Below are positions 8,650 through 17,041 of a stretch of DNA of 64,000 nt, in pieces; the stretch's first letter is position 1, and each line of letters opens with the position of its first letter. The stretch spans positions 601,481-665,480 of the forward strand of contig NZ_JH414505.1 of assembly GCF_000238075.1 (NCBI RefSeq), written 5' to 3'. The notes under the pieces were generated by a model. The model had not been told where the DNA came from. It worked only from the letters and a program-made list of their open reading frames with translations, and did not search any database. Origin of the DNA: Oribacterium asaccharolyticum ACB7. Lineage in GTDB: Bacteria; Bacillota; Clostridia; Lachnospirales; Lachnospiraceae. The translations under genes were made by a program, and so were the position numbers.

Positions 8650-8845
8650 CGTATGCTCTCCTTCCTTCTCAAGTAAATCGCTCTCCTCTGCTTTGCTAGC
8701 TGGATCTCACTTTGCGGCGTTTTCTGCTGCTTCTTGACAAAACCATTTGTCGCAATAATAATCTCATCTTCACGTCAAGCGTTCGAATAAAATCACCAAC
8801 CGGTTTACTTCCATCTTCTTCTCGATAAAAATTCACACTAAACAA
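8646..8845 (-). pseudogene. HigB/RelE-type toxin with internal deletion
   Basis: The first frame (TTG start after AAAGGAG) reads FSVNFYREEDGSKPVGDFIR and then LD, the start of a phage-derived Gp49-like/HigB toxin. It then loses homology and stops. A second frame further on reads NGFVKKQQKTPQSEIQLAKQ and ends at the HigA start, matching the C-terminus of the same family, (N/H)GFxKKxxKTPxxEIxxA. The centre of about 45-55 residues expected in a 110-120 aa toxin, including the catalytic strands, is missing and the frame is shifted. The toxin is therefore inactive. Confidence 0.65.
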
Positions 8846-8857
8846 ATCGCATCTCCT

Positions 8858-8877
8858 TTATGCTATATATAGCATAA
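8858..8877. promoter_or_regulatory. 20-bp perfect palindrome, probable HigA operator
   Basis: TTATGCTATATATAGCATAA is a perfect inverted repeat lying directly before the ribosome binding site of the toxin remnant, where HigA dimers usually bind to repress their own operon. The AT-rich centre can also serve as a -10 box. Confidence 0.6.
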
Positions 8878-8982
8878 TGCATGTGGTTCACTCCGTCAAT
8901 ACCTATTAATTCCCCTTTTTCTGTACACTTCTTTGTGCATCACCTTCTATTTACTTTATTGATTCGATAGACTTTCCGAGCT

Positions 8983-10707
8983 TTAGTTACCGAATATTTC
9001 CTCTCCAACATTCGAAAGCTCCTCCGAGAATGCCTCTCCCAGCTCCTTCACCTCATACAAAGTGTAGTCGGAAATATCTACCGTCTTTCCCTTCGGTCTG
9101 GAAAGATCCGCCCCTTCCTTCGCATTGACATGGATGCTGAGGGTTTTGATTCCGGGTAAATAATCCTCTTCTAATCCACTAATTTTTATTTCATAGTCCG
9201 TACTGTTCTTCTTTCCGGCTGTTACCGTCATCTTACCTCGAGGCCCATCATAGCCTAAAGCATCGCTAAAATCATACTCACCGTACGGTAAAGCTAAGAT
9301 TTTATCCTTCTTCCCTTTTTCCACAGAATATTCCACACCTGCATAGTACCTAAAACCTCTTACGTAAAGATGACAATCTCCATCCAGCGTTTTCCCGTTA
9401 TCCTTATATACGTTCCAAATATCAAAACCAATTTGGTCTCCTTGGACATCGCCGAAGCCGAAAAGCTCTGCTCTTATTTTTTTATACCTCCCACTAATGC
9501 ATTCAAAGAATGTTCTATCTCCAGATTCCAAGTTAAATTCGCCATCATCCTCTAGATCAGTTCCTATTTGAATTTTCCGGACTTCCTTCCCCTCCATGGT
9601 AAGTACCCACATAATATGCTTCTCTTCAAGCTCTTCTGCGAGTTCTTCCGCATTCTCACGAAGCCAATCGGCAAAGTCTGACAAGCGACTCTCATCTATA
9701 AATCCATAATAATCTATTTGGTTTGAAATCATGATACCGAGTCCACTTTGTATCAGCAGTTTTGCACAGTCTTCATCCTTTTCCAGCTTATCGGCGAATT
9801 TCTCTACGATCCTCTCCAGATCTTCCGCGCTTGGCTTAAATCTGTAAATTGTACCCTCAAATTCTTTCTCTTTGAAGTCCTCCCCATAAATCGACATCGT
9901 AAAGCTTCCCTTTTCTACCGTAAAATTCTCTTCGGTGAAAAACTCGGAAAGCAGACTTCCGTATTTCTTGAATAACTTTTCGGCAAGCTTTCGGTTTTCC
10001 TTCTTCTTATTGAAGTTCGGAAGTTCTATCTCTTTATCGTATGAATTACTCAGGATGGACTGAAGCTCTCCCTGATAAAACTTCTTTTCCAGAGAGGGAA
10101 ACGCCAAGCCGAGTTTTCCGTCCGCATATTCGCCATAGGCATCCAGCACATCTTCTCCCATGATATTAAAGAGCAGGCTCGCTTGATAACTTCCCTTTTC
10201 CGGATTGGTCTTGGTCTTCACCACGATGGAAGAGTCTTCCAGATATTTGGCTACCTCTTTGTTTCCCCTCACCTCTCCGTTTATGGTAAAAGTGATATTT
10301 TTTTTCGTTAGCGGGAAGATTTCCAGTTTATCGAGATCGTTAAGCTTTTCATTAAAGTAATCCGCCTGATACTTTAGAAATTTCTGCTTCGGACTTAAGA
10401 AAAGTCCCATGGAAAGAACCGTCTTTCCCAAGACCAAAACACCGACCAGAACCGCAATGAAAACAGCCGCTACGCCAATGAGAAAATAGGGTTTCCCTCC
10501 CTTTTTCTCCTTATTTTCCTGCAAAGTAGCGCCAGCCGAAGCCGCCTGCGCCGCATTCACACTATTCTGCACCGGCTCTTCACCTCCCACGGCCTCCTGC
10601 ACCGGCATTCCCTCTCCTACGGGATGCTCCTCCAGCTTCTCTCCGCAATGCGTGCAAAACAAACAGCCGTCTTGTACCGCATTTCCGCAATTAGGACAGT
10701 TTCTCAT
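8983..10707 (-). CDS. Zinc-ribbon membrane protein with large outer domain (paralogue C)
   Basis: A 574-aa near-copy of paralogue B with the same N-terminal zinc ribbon (MRNCPNCGNAV, FCTHCGEKL), linker, membrane span and outer domain. The first 380 and last 100 residues are almost identical to B, and the segment around residues 385-455 is more divergent. The Ca-loop position reads DLEDDGEFNLES, closer to an EF-hand than B but incomplete. Its terminator was split by the islet, so transcripts may now read into the HigA, acetyltransferase and membrane-protein genes that lie in the same direction. Function unknown. Confidence 0.72.
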   Translation of the reverse strand: MRNCPNCGNAVQDGCLFCTHCGEKLEEHPVGEGMPVQEAVGGEEPVQNSVNAAQAASAGATLQENKEKKGGKPYFLIGVAAVFIAVLVGVLVLGKTVLSMGLFLSPKQKFLKYQADYFNEKLNDLDKLEIFPLTKKNITFTINGEVRGNKEVAKYLEDSSIVVKTKTNPEKGSYQASLLFNIMGEDVLDAYGEYADGKLGLAFPSLEKKFYQGELQSILSNSYDKEIELPNFNKKKENRKLAEKLFKKYGSLLSEFFTEENFTVEKGSFTMSIYGEDFKEKEFEGTIYRFKPSAEDLERIVEKFADKLEKDEDCAKLLIQSGLGIMISNQIDYYGFIDESRLSDFADWLRENAEELAEELEEKHIMWVLTMEGKEVRKIQIGTDLEDDGEFNLESGDRTFFECISGRYKKIRAELFGFGDVQGDQIGFDIWNVYKDNGKTLDGDCHLYVRGFRYYAGVEYSVEKGKKDKILALPYGEYDFSDALGYDGPRGKMTVTAGKKNSTDYEIKISGLEEDYLPGIKTLSIHVNAKEGADLSRPKGKTVDISDYTLYEVKELGEAFSEELSNVGEEIFGN

Positions 10708-10767
10708 GTACTTTCTCCCTTCAAACAGTAAACGTACCGCGTTATTTTGTTTTTCTCCTGTTCTTGT

Positions 10768-10796
10768 AGCATAACATAAAAGGAGAGAGCCTTCAA
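10768..10796 (-). promoter_or_regulatory. Promoter of paralogue C
   Basis: TTGAAG (10791-10796), 17 bp, extended TATGCT (10768-10773). The -35 box is the loop of paralogue D's terminator. Confidence 0.65.
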
Positions 10797-10808
10797 ACGA
10801 CTCTCTCC
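10778..10808 (-). terminator. Intrinsic terminator of paralogue D
   Basis: Stem GGAGAGAGTC / GGCTCTCTCC (10799-10808 with 10782-10791, one G-U pair), a 7-nt loop and TTTTAT on the minus strand, 35 bp after the stop of 10843-12690. Confidence 0.75.
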
Positions 10809-10842
10809 CTTTCTTAATCCCTTTCTTTCGGAATCCTATTTT

Positions 10843-12690
10843 TTACTTCACTACATCTTCCAAACTCTCAAAAATATGCTCGAAGCCCTGCCCGAATTTT
10901 TCAGCAAGCTCCGACAATTCCTCTTCGGAGTAATCGGAGATATCCACGGCCTTTCCCTTCGGTGCGGAAAGTTTTGTCTTGTCCGAGCTGTTCAAGTTGA
11001 TTTTCAGGGAATCAAATCCCAGGTAATAGGATTGCAGCCCGCTGATAACCAGTTCATGATCCGTACTGCCGTTTTTCCCCTCTTTAACGGTCAAATTTGC
11101 CTCTCCTCCCATTCCGGTCGGATCCTTTACGGAATAGGTACCGTAAGGCATCAGAACAGACTTCTTATCCGTTTCAATGGAATATTCCAGTCCCTGAATA
11201 TTAATGATACCGTTTCCGCCGGAAATACTTCCCTTCAATGTCTTACCCTTCTTTGTGTAGGTGTTGGTAAGATAATAGTTTTCACTGTCGGCAGGCTGTG
11301 CATTCAGCTGTTCCACGGTCTTTGCGCCGTCTTTTCCGCTCTCCAGGCTGTAGACTCCCTGATCCGAGGAAATCTTAATTTGGCGAAGCTCTTTTCCTTC
11401 TACGGCAATCTCCCAAGTGAAGTTTGCTTCTTCGATTGTCTTCCCCATCTCTTCCGCATTGTCCCGGAGATTCTCCGCAAACTTTGCAAGCTGCTCCTTT
11501 GCATCCGGTTCTTCTCCGAGCCCCATAGCCGCCTCGAATCCGTTACCATAGCTTCCCTGCTCCAAGAGGGTCTCTAAATCCTTATCCTTCTCCACCATCG
11601 TCGCAAGCTTTTCCATGAAGGCTTGTATGTCTTTTGCTTTTGGCTTAAAGGTATAAACCTCTCCTTTATAGTCCTTTTTGACGGAGTCCAGGGTAAACTT
11701 CGTTTTCTCCACTGTAAGATTATCCTTGGTAATCAGTGTGGAGAGCAGAGCGCCGTACTTCTTTCTCAGCTTTTCCAGCGTTTTCTTATTCTCCTTAACC
11801 TGCTTTAAATCGGGCGTTTCATCCGCTTTTTCACCGGTCAGATTCTCATAAATTTTCTTATAATCACCCTTATAAAAGTTCTCGTCTATCGTCGGAACGG
11901 AAAAGCCGATTTTTCCGTCAACATACTCACCATAGGCATCCAGGATATCACTTCCCATGAGCTTTAAGCCCATGTTCATCTGCAGACTGCCCTTATCCAG
12001 ATCGGTTTTCGTTTCCAGAGTCAGCGCTGTATCCTCCAGATATTGATTAATCTCTTCGTTCCCTTCCACTTCTCCGGTCAGAACCAGTGTTGCTTCCTGA
12101 TTCTCTTCCGTACTAAGGAAACCGAGATCCTCCAAGGCTTTAAACTTGTTCTCGAGGTAATCATACTGGTAGTTTAAGAATTTCTGTTCCGGGCTCAAGT
12201 TCAATCCGCCGGAAAATAAATTCTTGCCGAAGGAAAAGACAGCCGCCACAACAATGGCAAGCAAAAGGAACAGACCGATAAAGATAAGCGGTGAAACTCC
12301 TTTTTTCTTCTTTTCTTCTACCGTATATCTTGCATATTCCGGTGCCTGCTCCGCTGCAACCGGCGTTGGCTCCGCTGCAGGAGGTATCGGCTCCGCTACT
12401 GCTGCCGTTGCTTCCGCTCTCAGTTCTGCTGCCGCAGGTGTCGGCTCTACTGCAGGGGGTGTCTGCTCCGCTACTGCCGCTGTTGCTTCCGCTGTCGGTT
12501 CTGCTGCCGCAGGTGCCGCCGCTACTGCCGCCGGACTCTCGTCCACTGTCTGCTCCGCAGCCTTAGGCTCCGCGGCGGGTTCAATCGTCACGGGCGTCGG
12601 CGCTGTTTCGGACTCCACCTTTTCTCCGCAATACGTGCAAAATACATCCTGATCCTGTAAATCTTCTCCACAATTAGGACATTTTTTCAT
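10843..12690 (-). CDS. Zinc-ribbon membrane protein with large outer domain (paralogue D)
   Basis: The 615-aa first gene of the tandem array. The zinc ribbon (MKKCPNCGEDL, FCTYCGEKV) is followed by an Ala/Pro/Glu-rich linker of about 100 residues with a duplicated 25-residue block (AEATAAVAE...PTPAAAE), a membrane span near 132-155 and an outer domain of about 455 residues homologous to A-C. The Ca-loop region is absent (SSDQGVYSLESG). The linker repeats and the variable linker lengths among paralogues suggest a flexible spacer through the wall. It has its own promoter and a strong terminator. Precise role unknown; a TcaA-like envelope sensor or modulator is the closest known architecture. 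Confidence 0.72.
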   Translation of the reverse strand: MKKCPNCGEDLQDQDVFCTYCGEKVESETAPTPVTIEPAAEPKAAEQTVDESPAAVAAAPAAAEPTAEATAAVAEQTPPAVEPTPAAAELRAEATAAVAEPIPPAAEPTPVAAEQAPEYARYTVEEKKKKGVSPLIFIGLFLLLAIVVAAVFSFGKNLFSGGLNLSPEQKFLNYQYDYLENKFKALEDLGFLSTEENQEATLVLTGEVEGNEEINQYLEDTALTLETKTDLDKGSLQMNMGLKLMGSDILDAYGEYVDGKIGFSVPTIDENFYKGDYKKIYENLTGEKADETPDLKQVKENKKTLEKLRKKYGALLSTLITKDNLTVEKTKFTLDSVKKDYKGEVYTFKPKAKDIQAFMEKLATMVEKDKDLETLLEQGSYGNGFEAAMGLGEEPDAKEQLAKFAENLRDNAEEMGKTIEEANFTWEIAVEGKELRQIKISSDQGVYSLESGKDGAKTVEQLNAQPADSENYYLTNTYTKKGKTLKGSISGGNGIINIQGLEYSIETDKKSVLMPYGTYSVKDPTGMGGEANLTVKEGKNGSTDHELVISGLQSYYLGFDSLKINLNSSDKTKLSAPKGKAVDISDYSEEELSELAEKFGQGFEHIFESLEDVVK

Positions 12691-12750
12691 ATATTCCTCC
12701 CCTAACTCATCTGATGATGAACACTAAGCTGCCTAAAACAATCTCATGGT

Positions 12751-12779
12751 AGCATAACATAGGACATAATTTATTTCAA
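12751..12779 (-). promoter_or_regulatory. Promoter of paralogue D
   Basis: TTGAAA (12774-12779), 17 bp, extended TATGCT (12751-12756). Here no terminator overlaps the -35 box, and the spacer differs in sequence while the boxes are kept. That independent conservation supports all four promoter calls. Confidence 0.68.
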
Positions 12780-12825
12780 ATTTATAAATATTTTAAGAAA
12801 ATTTCTACCGATTAAGAACCAACGG

Positions 12826-12870
12826 GATATTGCACGCTTTGCGAGCGATACTCGTTATGAAGAAAAAGTC
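12826..12870. repeat. Dispersed intergenic repeat, copy 1
   Basis: A 45-bp segment sharing GCTTTGCG-GCG/A-ATACTCGTTATGA with the copy at 28383-28427. It lies in the gap between cls and paralogue D and is followed by a small hairpin (CTCCG/CGGAG). No coding potential seen. Confidence 0.5.
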
Positions 12871-12895
12871 CTCCGTCTATGCGGAGAACCCATAG

Positions 12896-12921
12896 AAAAA
12901 GCACCGCTAGAGCAGCGGTGC
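12896..12921 (-). terminator. Intrinsic terminator of cls, overlapping its stop codon
   Basis: Perfect 8-bp stem GCACCGCT / AGCGGTGC with a 5-nt loop followed by TTTTT. The cls TAG stop falls at the stem-loop boundary, so the gene's last codons form one arm of the terminator. Confidence 0.85.
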
Positions 12922-14463
12922 CATAAAACGCAGAAAGCCCTGAACGCTTCTTTTCAAGAGGCTTCTTTTCTTTCCCCATTCCGGGCTGACTTCCCGGGAA
13001 ACACGGAAGACTTCATAGAAATCATCCGCAATGTCAAAAATGCAGGGACTTTCATAAATCAGCACTCCATTTTCAAAATGATGGTAGAGGGAACGGTAGT
13101 CAAAGTTGATTGTCCCCACTGTGGCAATGCGATGATCCACCAGGACCTGCTTGGAGTGGATAAAGCCCGGTGTATATTCATAGATGCGCACCCCGGCCCG
13201 AAGAAGCTGCGCATAATAAGAGCGACTGATTGCATAAATCAGTTTTTTGTCCGGGATTCCCGGTAAAACAATGCGAACATCCACTCCGCGCCTTGCCGCA
13301 TTCGTAAGCGCACGGCTCATCTCGTCGGTGATAATGAGATAGGGTGTCGTGATATAAATGCAGTCTTCCGCAGAAGCGATCAGATTAAGATAAACGTCTT
13401 CCCCGATCGCCTTATTGTCAATAGGAGAATCCCCGTAGGGGGCACAGTATCCCTCCCCCGGAAAACGATCCCAGTGTCTCGGGAGGTAATTGTAAATCCC
13501 GCGCACCAGACTGTCGTCCATCGCATGCCACATCTCCAGAAAAAGCAAGGTCAGCGTTCCGACAGCCTCGCCCCGTAACCGAATGCCCGTGTCTTTCCAA
13601 TAGCCGTAGGGAGAATGGATATTAAAATACTCATCCGCAAGATTGTATCCCCCCGTAAATCCGATCTGCCCATCTATAACGGTGATTTTCCGGTGGTCCC
13701 GGTTGTTCATAAAAAGATTCACAATCGGCACAATGGGATTAAAGATGCGGCACTGAATGCCGCCGTCTTCCAGCTCCTGCACGAAGCGCGGATTCACAAA
13801 ACCGACAGACCCCACATCATCATAGAAGAGACGCACTTCTACGCCCTCCTTCGCCTTTGCAAGAAGGACTTCCTTCATTTCTCCGAAGCTTTCCCGGTCT
13901 TCTATGGCGTGATACTCCATGAAAATAAACTTTTTGGCTCCCCGAAGCGCTTCTATCTGCGCTTCAAAGCCCAGAGTAGCCTCCTTATAAAAGACTACCT
14001 CCGTATTTCTGTAAACCGGAAAGCCCGCATATTGCTCCAGCATAGCAAACTGATTTCTTGCTACCCGGCTCTCTCTCCGTAGCGCTTCTAAAACACCGTG
14101 ACTCTGATCCAGGTAGGGAAAAAGCATTCCGTCCGCGAGCTCAAAACGCTTTTGCATGGTTCTTCTGAAATTGGTGCCGTATACCAAAATATAAAGTACC
14201 CATCCCAAAATCGGTGCCGCCATAATAAAAACAACCCAAGTCATCTTGATGGAAGCATTCGTTCTCTTTCCGATGATGGAAAAAATGGAAAGAACGGAAA
14301 GAATCCTAAAACCGATTGAAATAAAGATATAATTATCAACAAGGTGAACCAGTATAAGGTAGAACCAGGCAATCTGCAGAAGAACGGCAAACACCACAAA
14401 AAGCAGTCTTCCGACACTATTCTTTTGGTCTTCTTTGTGGATGACTTTCGTCTTTTTCGGCAT
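12907..14463 (-). CDS. cls: Cardiolipin synthase
   Basis: A membrane enzyme that joins two phosphatidylglycerol molecules into cardiolipin and glycerol. The 518-aa length fits the ClsA/Cls family. Two N-terminal membrane helices (residues 18-62) are followed by a third hydrophobic stretch (about 72-92). Two HKD phospholipase-D motifs are present: HRKITVIDGQIGFTGG (near 256) and HSKQVLVDHRIATVGTINFD (near 430). The family marker GxYNLADEY also follows the first motif. It is monocistronic, with a stop-overlapping terminator. Confidence 0.93.
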   Translation of the reverse strand: MPKKTKVIHKEDQKNSVGRLLFVVFAVLLQIAWFYLILVHLVDNYIFISIGFRILSVLSIFSIIGKRTNASIKMTWVVFIMAAPILGWVLYILVYGTNFRRTMQKRFELADGMLFPYLDQSHGVLEALRRESRVARNQFAMLEQYAGFPVYRNTEVVFYKEATLGFEAQIEALRGAKKFIFMEYHAIEDRESFGEMKEVLLAKAKEGVEVRLFYDDVGSVGFVNPRFVQELEDGGIQCRIFNPIVPIVNLFMNNRDHRKITVIDGQIGFTGGYNLADEYFNIHSPYGYWKDTGIRLRGEAVGTLTLLFLEMWHAMDDSLVRGIYNYLPRHWDRFPGEGYCAPYGDSPIDNKAIGEDVYLNLIASAEDCIYITTPYLIITDEMSRALTNAARRGVDVRIVLPGIPDKKLIYAISRSYYAQLLRAGVRIYEYTPGFIHSKQVLVDHRIATVGTINFDYRSLYHHFENGVLIYESPCIFDIADDFYEVFRVSREVSPEWGKKRSLLKRSVQGFLRFMAPLL

Positions 14464-14537
14464 AACCGGTTCCTTCTTTCCTTCTTAATCTACCTTTCAT
14501 TTTAGCACAGATTTGCTTTTCTGAAAATTCATCCCGC

Positions 14538-15110
14538 CTACTGTTTTTCCGATCCGGCATTTTCTTGCAGAAAATGCTCTAAATAACTGAGCGGAAAAGG
14601 CGGTGAAGCAAGAGGCTTTACCGCGAGCTGCATCAGAAGAATGGGGTTGTCATCGGCAAGCGCTCTGTTTAAATTCAGTTTTCCGCAACGGTTGCAGCGG
14701 TGAAGAATGCTCCAGTCTCCGTCCTCTCTGGAAACAACCGCAATCGGCTCCATTTTCCCGTGACAGGATGCCTTCCGGTCCCCGGGTTCTTCATCCACAT
14801 GGAGACTGTAGAGACAATACGGGCAATGATTTCTGTGGTTGGAGCCGGCCCCATCCGGATGAATCTCCTTTCCGCAATTCGCGCAGGAGAAGCTCTCCAT
14901 GCAGGCCTCTGTGCGATAATCCGCATGTATAGACTCTCTTCCCTGCTGCCGTAAGCGCTGCTTATCCGCCTGCTGCACCGTCTGTCTTTCCGCCTGTTGC
15001 GTCGCCTGTCTTTCCGTCTGCTCCCTTCCCGACACTGCAGAATCTGTTTTCCTTTTTTGCTGTCCCGGCCTTTTTGCCTTTCTTTTCACCGCCATTTCCC
15101 CGTTCTTCAT
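14538..15110 (-). CDS. RNHCP domain zinc-binding protein
   Basis: A 190-aa protein. The first 65 residues are a basic Gln/Arg-rich low-complexity tail with repeats of the type RQATQQAERQ. Residues 70-165 carry an RNHCP domain: FSCANCGKEI, then NHRNHCPYCLYSLHVD (the family name motif), and CNRCGKLN near the end. Six Cys in pairs suggest one or two zinc sites. The RNHCP family is widespread in Firmicutes and Actinobacteria but of unknown biochemical role, possibly nucleic-acid related. It has its own extended -10 promoter. Confidence 0.82.
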   Translation of the reverse strand: MKNGEMAVKRKAKRPGQQKRKTDSAVSGREQTERQATQQAERQTVQQADKQRLRQQGRESIHADYRTEACMESFSCANCGKEIHPDGAGSNHRNHCPYCLYSLHVDEEPGDRKASCHGKMEPIAVVSREDGDWSILHRCNRCGKLNLNRALADDNPILLMQLAVKPLASPPFPLSYLEHFLQENAGSEKQ

Positions 15111-15152
15111 TCCCGCTTTTCTCCTAACTTGACAAGGTAATTTTTTAACAAT

Positions 15153-15158
15153 ATTATA
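15153..15158 (-). promoter_or_regulatory. Extended -10 promoter of the RNHCP gene
   Basis: TGGTATAAT on the minus strand, a perfect -10 with TG extension, 43 bp before the start codon. No good -35 is visible; GGTTGT at a 16-bp spacing is the nearest. Confidence 0.5.
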
Positions 15159-15183
15159 CCATTCTGGCTTGCAAACAACCTTT

Positions 15184-16848
15184 TTATTCCGTCCAATCCG
15201 GCAGCTTCTTACTCATGGTATAGGTCAGAATGGCAATTTCCAGGAAGAGCCTGTCGCTATGCTCCCGGAAATTCCTATGGATTAATTTTCCGATTTGCTC
15301 CATTCGATACTTCACCGAATTCGGGTGAAGAAACATCCTCTCCGCGGCAAGCTTCAGATTCCAGTCACACTCCGAAACAACCTGCAAAGTCTCCAGCATG
15401 TTTTTCCCGTTTTTCCGGTCATAGTCGAGTAGAGGTTGCAAACAATTTCTACAGGCCTCCAAAGCTTCCTGATTGTCCAAAATCGGAAGAAAAATCCGGA
15501 ATAAATCCATTTTTTCATAATACAAAATACGGTTAAACCAGGAAAAAATATAGCTTAAGCGAATGACTTCACGGGCCTCCTGATAGCTCAAATGAATTTG
15601 CTCTATATTCTCGTAATATCTGCCGATTCCGAAAGAAATGGTAAAGGGGATATTTATAATGCATCTCTGAATCCGAGAAAAGGCTTCGGCGATATTCTTC
15701 TCCATCAGCTTCCGTTCCTTCGGCCGAATGCTCAGAACAAAAATAATGATGTCGCTCAGCTTCACATAGTGGGCATTCGGGTAGAGTTTCAAAATCTCCC
15801 GAATGGAAATGTCAAAGATTTCCGTACTCATTTCCTCCAGCATCTTACTTGTGTTGTTGCTGAAATTCCTTTTGAAGCGTTGCTTAATGTTGTTGATATC
15901 CACTTCCAAGACGATTCCGCCATGATGAAAATCCCAGCCGAAGATTTCCGCACGATTATGAATTTCGGTTTCGCTCTTAATATTGTGAATCAAAATATCC
16001 TGAATCAGAAGCCCTTTATAGCGTTCCGCAACCTGCCGGTTGGAGATGATGGTTTGCTCTCGCAAGATAATATTTGTGGTTGTATTTTCCAGTGCAATCT
16101 TAAAACCCGGATCTTTTTCCTGCATCAATAATGCATTAGCACTTTCCTCTTCCGTCTCCCGTTCCAAGACCCCTTTTTCAAAAATAAGTACGCCGAAGCT
16201 TCGACTTTGGTTGGCAATCAGATGAAGATCATACCGTGTCCGGTCAAGATCTCGATGAGAAAGAATTCTTTCCGCCTGCAAGTGCTGTGCAAGGCTGCTG
16301 TCCGAATCCGAATACCAGATTTGCACCGTTTCAAAATCCAAAAACGCTGCTGGAACCCCCACTATCGACATGAAAGTCGCAAGGATATCGGGGATACTGG
16401 CGTCGCTCACGGCCAGTTCCGTGAACTTGGTATGAATAAGATTCGCCTGAATCAGACGGTTCGTTTGCTGATTCACCAGTTCACTTAAAATAGGATTGAT
16501 AATATCCGCATAGGGAAACTTCTGCGGAATCAAAAGAAGAGGAAGACCGAGGTTATCGGCAAGTGAAACTGCAGAATCCGGAATGTTCTCGATATAACGC
16601 CCTTGCTTTATCCCGAGCGCACTGGCCTTTCGCCGATGCAGGGTATGAATAAAGGCAAGAAGCGCCTCTTCGTCGTCTTTTAACATATAAGCGGTCGTAA
16701 TGACGAACTCTCCGCCCGAAAGCCATTTGGCACCGTCCGGCGTGTCAATGACCGTCACCGTGCTGATGGCATTTCCTGCACCGGACAAGCCGGCAATCAG
16801 AGAAAATTCGGAAAATCTTTTGTCCTTTAAAACATCCTGTATCTTCAT
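15184..16848 (-). CDS. PucR/CdaR-type transcriptional regulator
   Basis: A 554-aa cytoplasmic regulator. Start chosen at MKIQDVLKDKRFSEF, which follows AGGAC; an upstream extension in the same frame lacks a ribosome site. Residues 1-125 form a PucR sensor domain (GLSGAGNAISTVTVIDTPDG, GGEFVITTAYML). A CdaR GGDEF-like region covers about 290-430, and a C-terminal HTH_30 domain (LETLQVVSECDWNLKLAAER, then MFLHPNSVKYRMEQIGKLI) ends the protein. PucR-type proteins activate catabolic or transport genes in response to metabolites. The adjacent M20 amidohydrolase and membrane-protein genes are the likely targets. Confidence 0.87.
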   Translation of the reverse strand: MKIQDVLKDKRFSEFSLIAGLSGAGNAISTVTVIDTPDGAKWLSGGEFVITTAYMLKDDEEALLAFIHTLHRRKASALGIKQGRYIENIPDSAVSLADNLGLPLLLIPQKFPYADIINPILSELVNQQTNRLIQANLIHTKFTELAVSDASIPDILATFMSIVGVPAAFLDFETVQIWYSDSDSSLAQHLQAERILSHRDLDRTRYDLHLIANQSRSFGVLIFEKGVLERETEEESANALLMQEKDPGFKIALENTTTNIILREQTIISNRQVAERYKGLLIQDILIHNIKSETEIHNRAEIFGWDFHHGGIVLEVDINNIKQRFKRNFSNNTSKMLEEMSTEIFDISIREILKLYPNAHYVKLSDIIIFVLSIRPKERKLMEKNIAEAFSRIQRCIINIPFTISFGIGRYYENIEQIHLSYQEAREVIRLSYIFSWFNRILYYEKMDLFRIFLPILDNQEALEACRNCLQPLLDYDRKNGKNMLETLQVVSECDWNLKLAAERMFLHPNSVKYRMEQIGKLIHRNFREHSDRLFLEIAILTYTMSKKLPDWTE

Positions 16849-16890
16849 AATAAGTCCTATTTTCTGCAAGCGATACAAACCGTGACTTTC

Positions 16891-16920
16891 ATTATACGAA
16901 GCGCGAAAGAGGATTGTCAA
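16891..16920 (-). promoter_or_regulatory. Sigma-A promoter of the PucR gene
   Basis: TTGACA (16915-16920) and TATAAT (16891-16896), both perfect, 18-bp spacer, about 45 bp before the start codon. Upstream, between about 16930 and 17035, several CAGTG/CACTG and GTATTG repeats are candidate regulator sites. Confidence 0.8.
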
Positions 16921-17041
16921 ATACGATGTAGGATTGCATGAGACAATACACTGCAAATACAGTGATACAGTGCAATACGCTGCAGCACGGATGCGACAAT
17001 ATAACAAAGTATGAGCCGACCAATACAGCGAACCGAACGAA

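Larger units (their letters stand above)
7132..8911. mobile_element. 1.8-kb accessory islet inserted in a terminator
   Basis: The spacer between paralogues C and B should hold one terminator hairpin, as at 5215-5245 and 10778-10808. Instead the loop and one arm (ending GGCTATC) stop at about 7131, and the missing remainder (CCCC plus T/A run, then the usual downstream bases) resumes at about 8912. The bases between contain an IS110-type remnant, a small membrane protein, an acetyltransferase and a damaged HigBA system, all foreign to the paralogue array. No flanking direct repeat could be defined by eye, so the mechanism is unknown. Confidence 0.6.

Noticed and set aside
7132-8911. The islet as a complete insertion sequence or prophage.
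   Set aside because: Only a transposase fragment is present, no inverted repeats or integrase, and mixed cargo orientation.
12224-12652. Plus-strand Ala/Ser/Val-rich frame opposite paralogue D.
   Set aside because: It is the antisense of the Ala/Pro/Glu linker repeat, not a gene.
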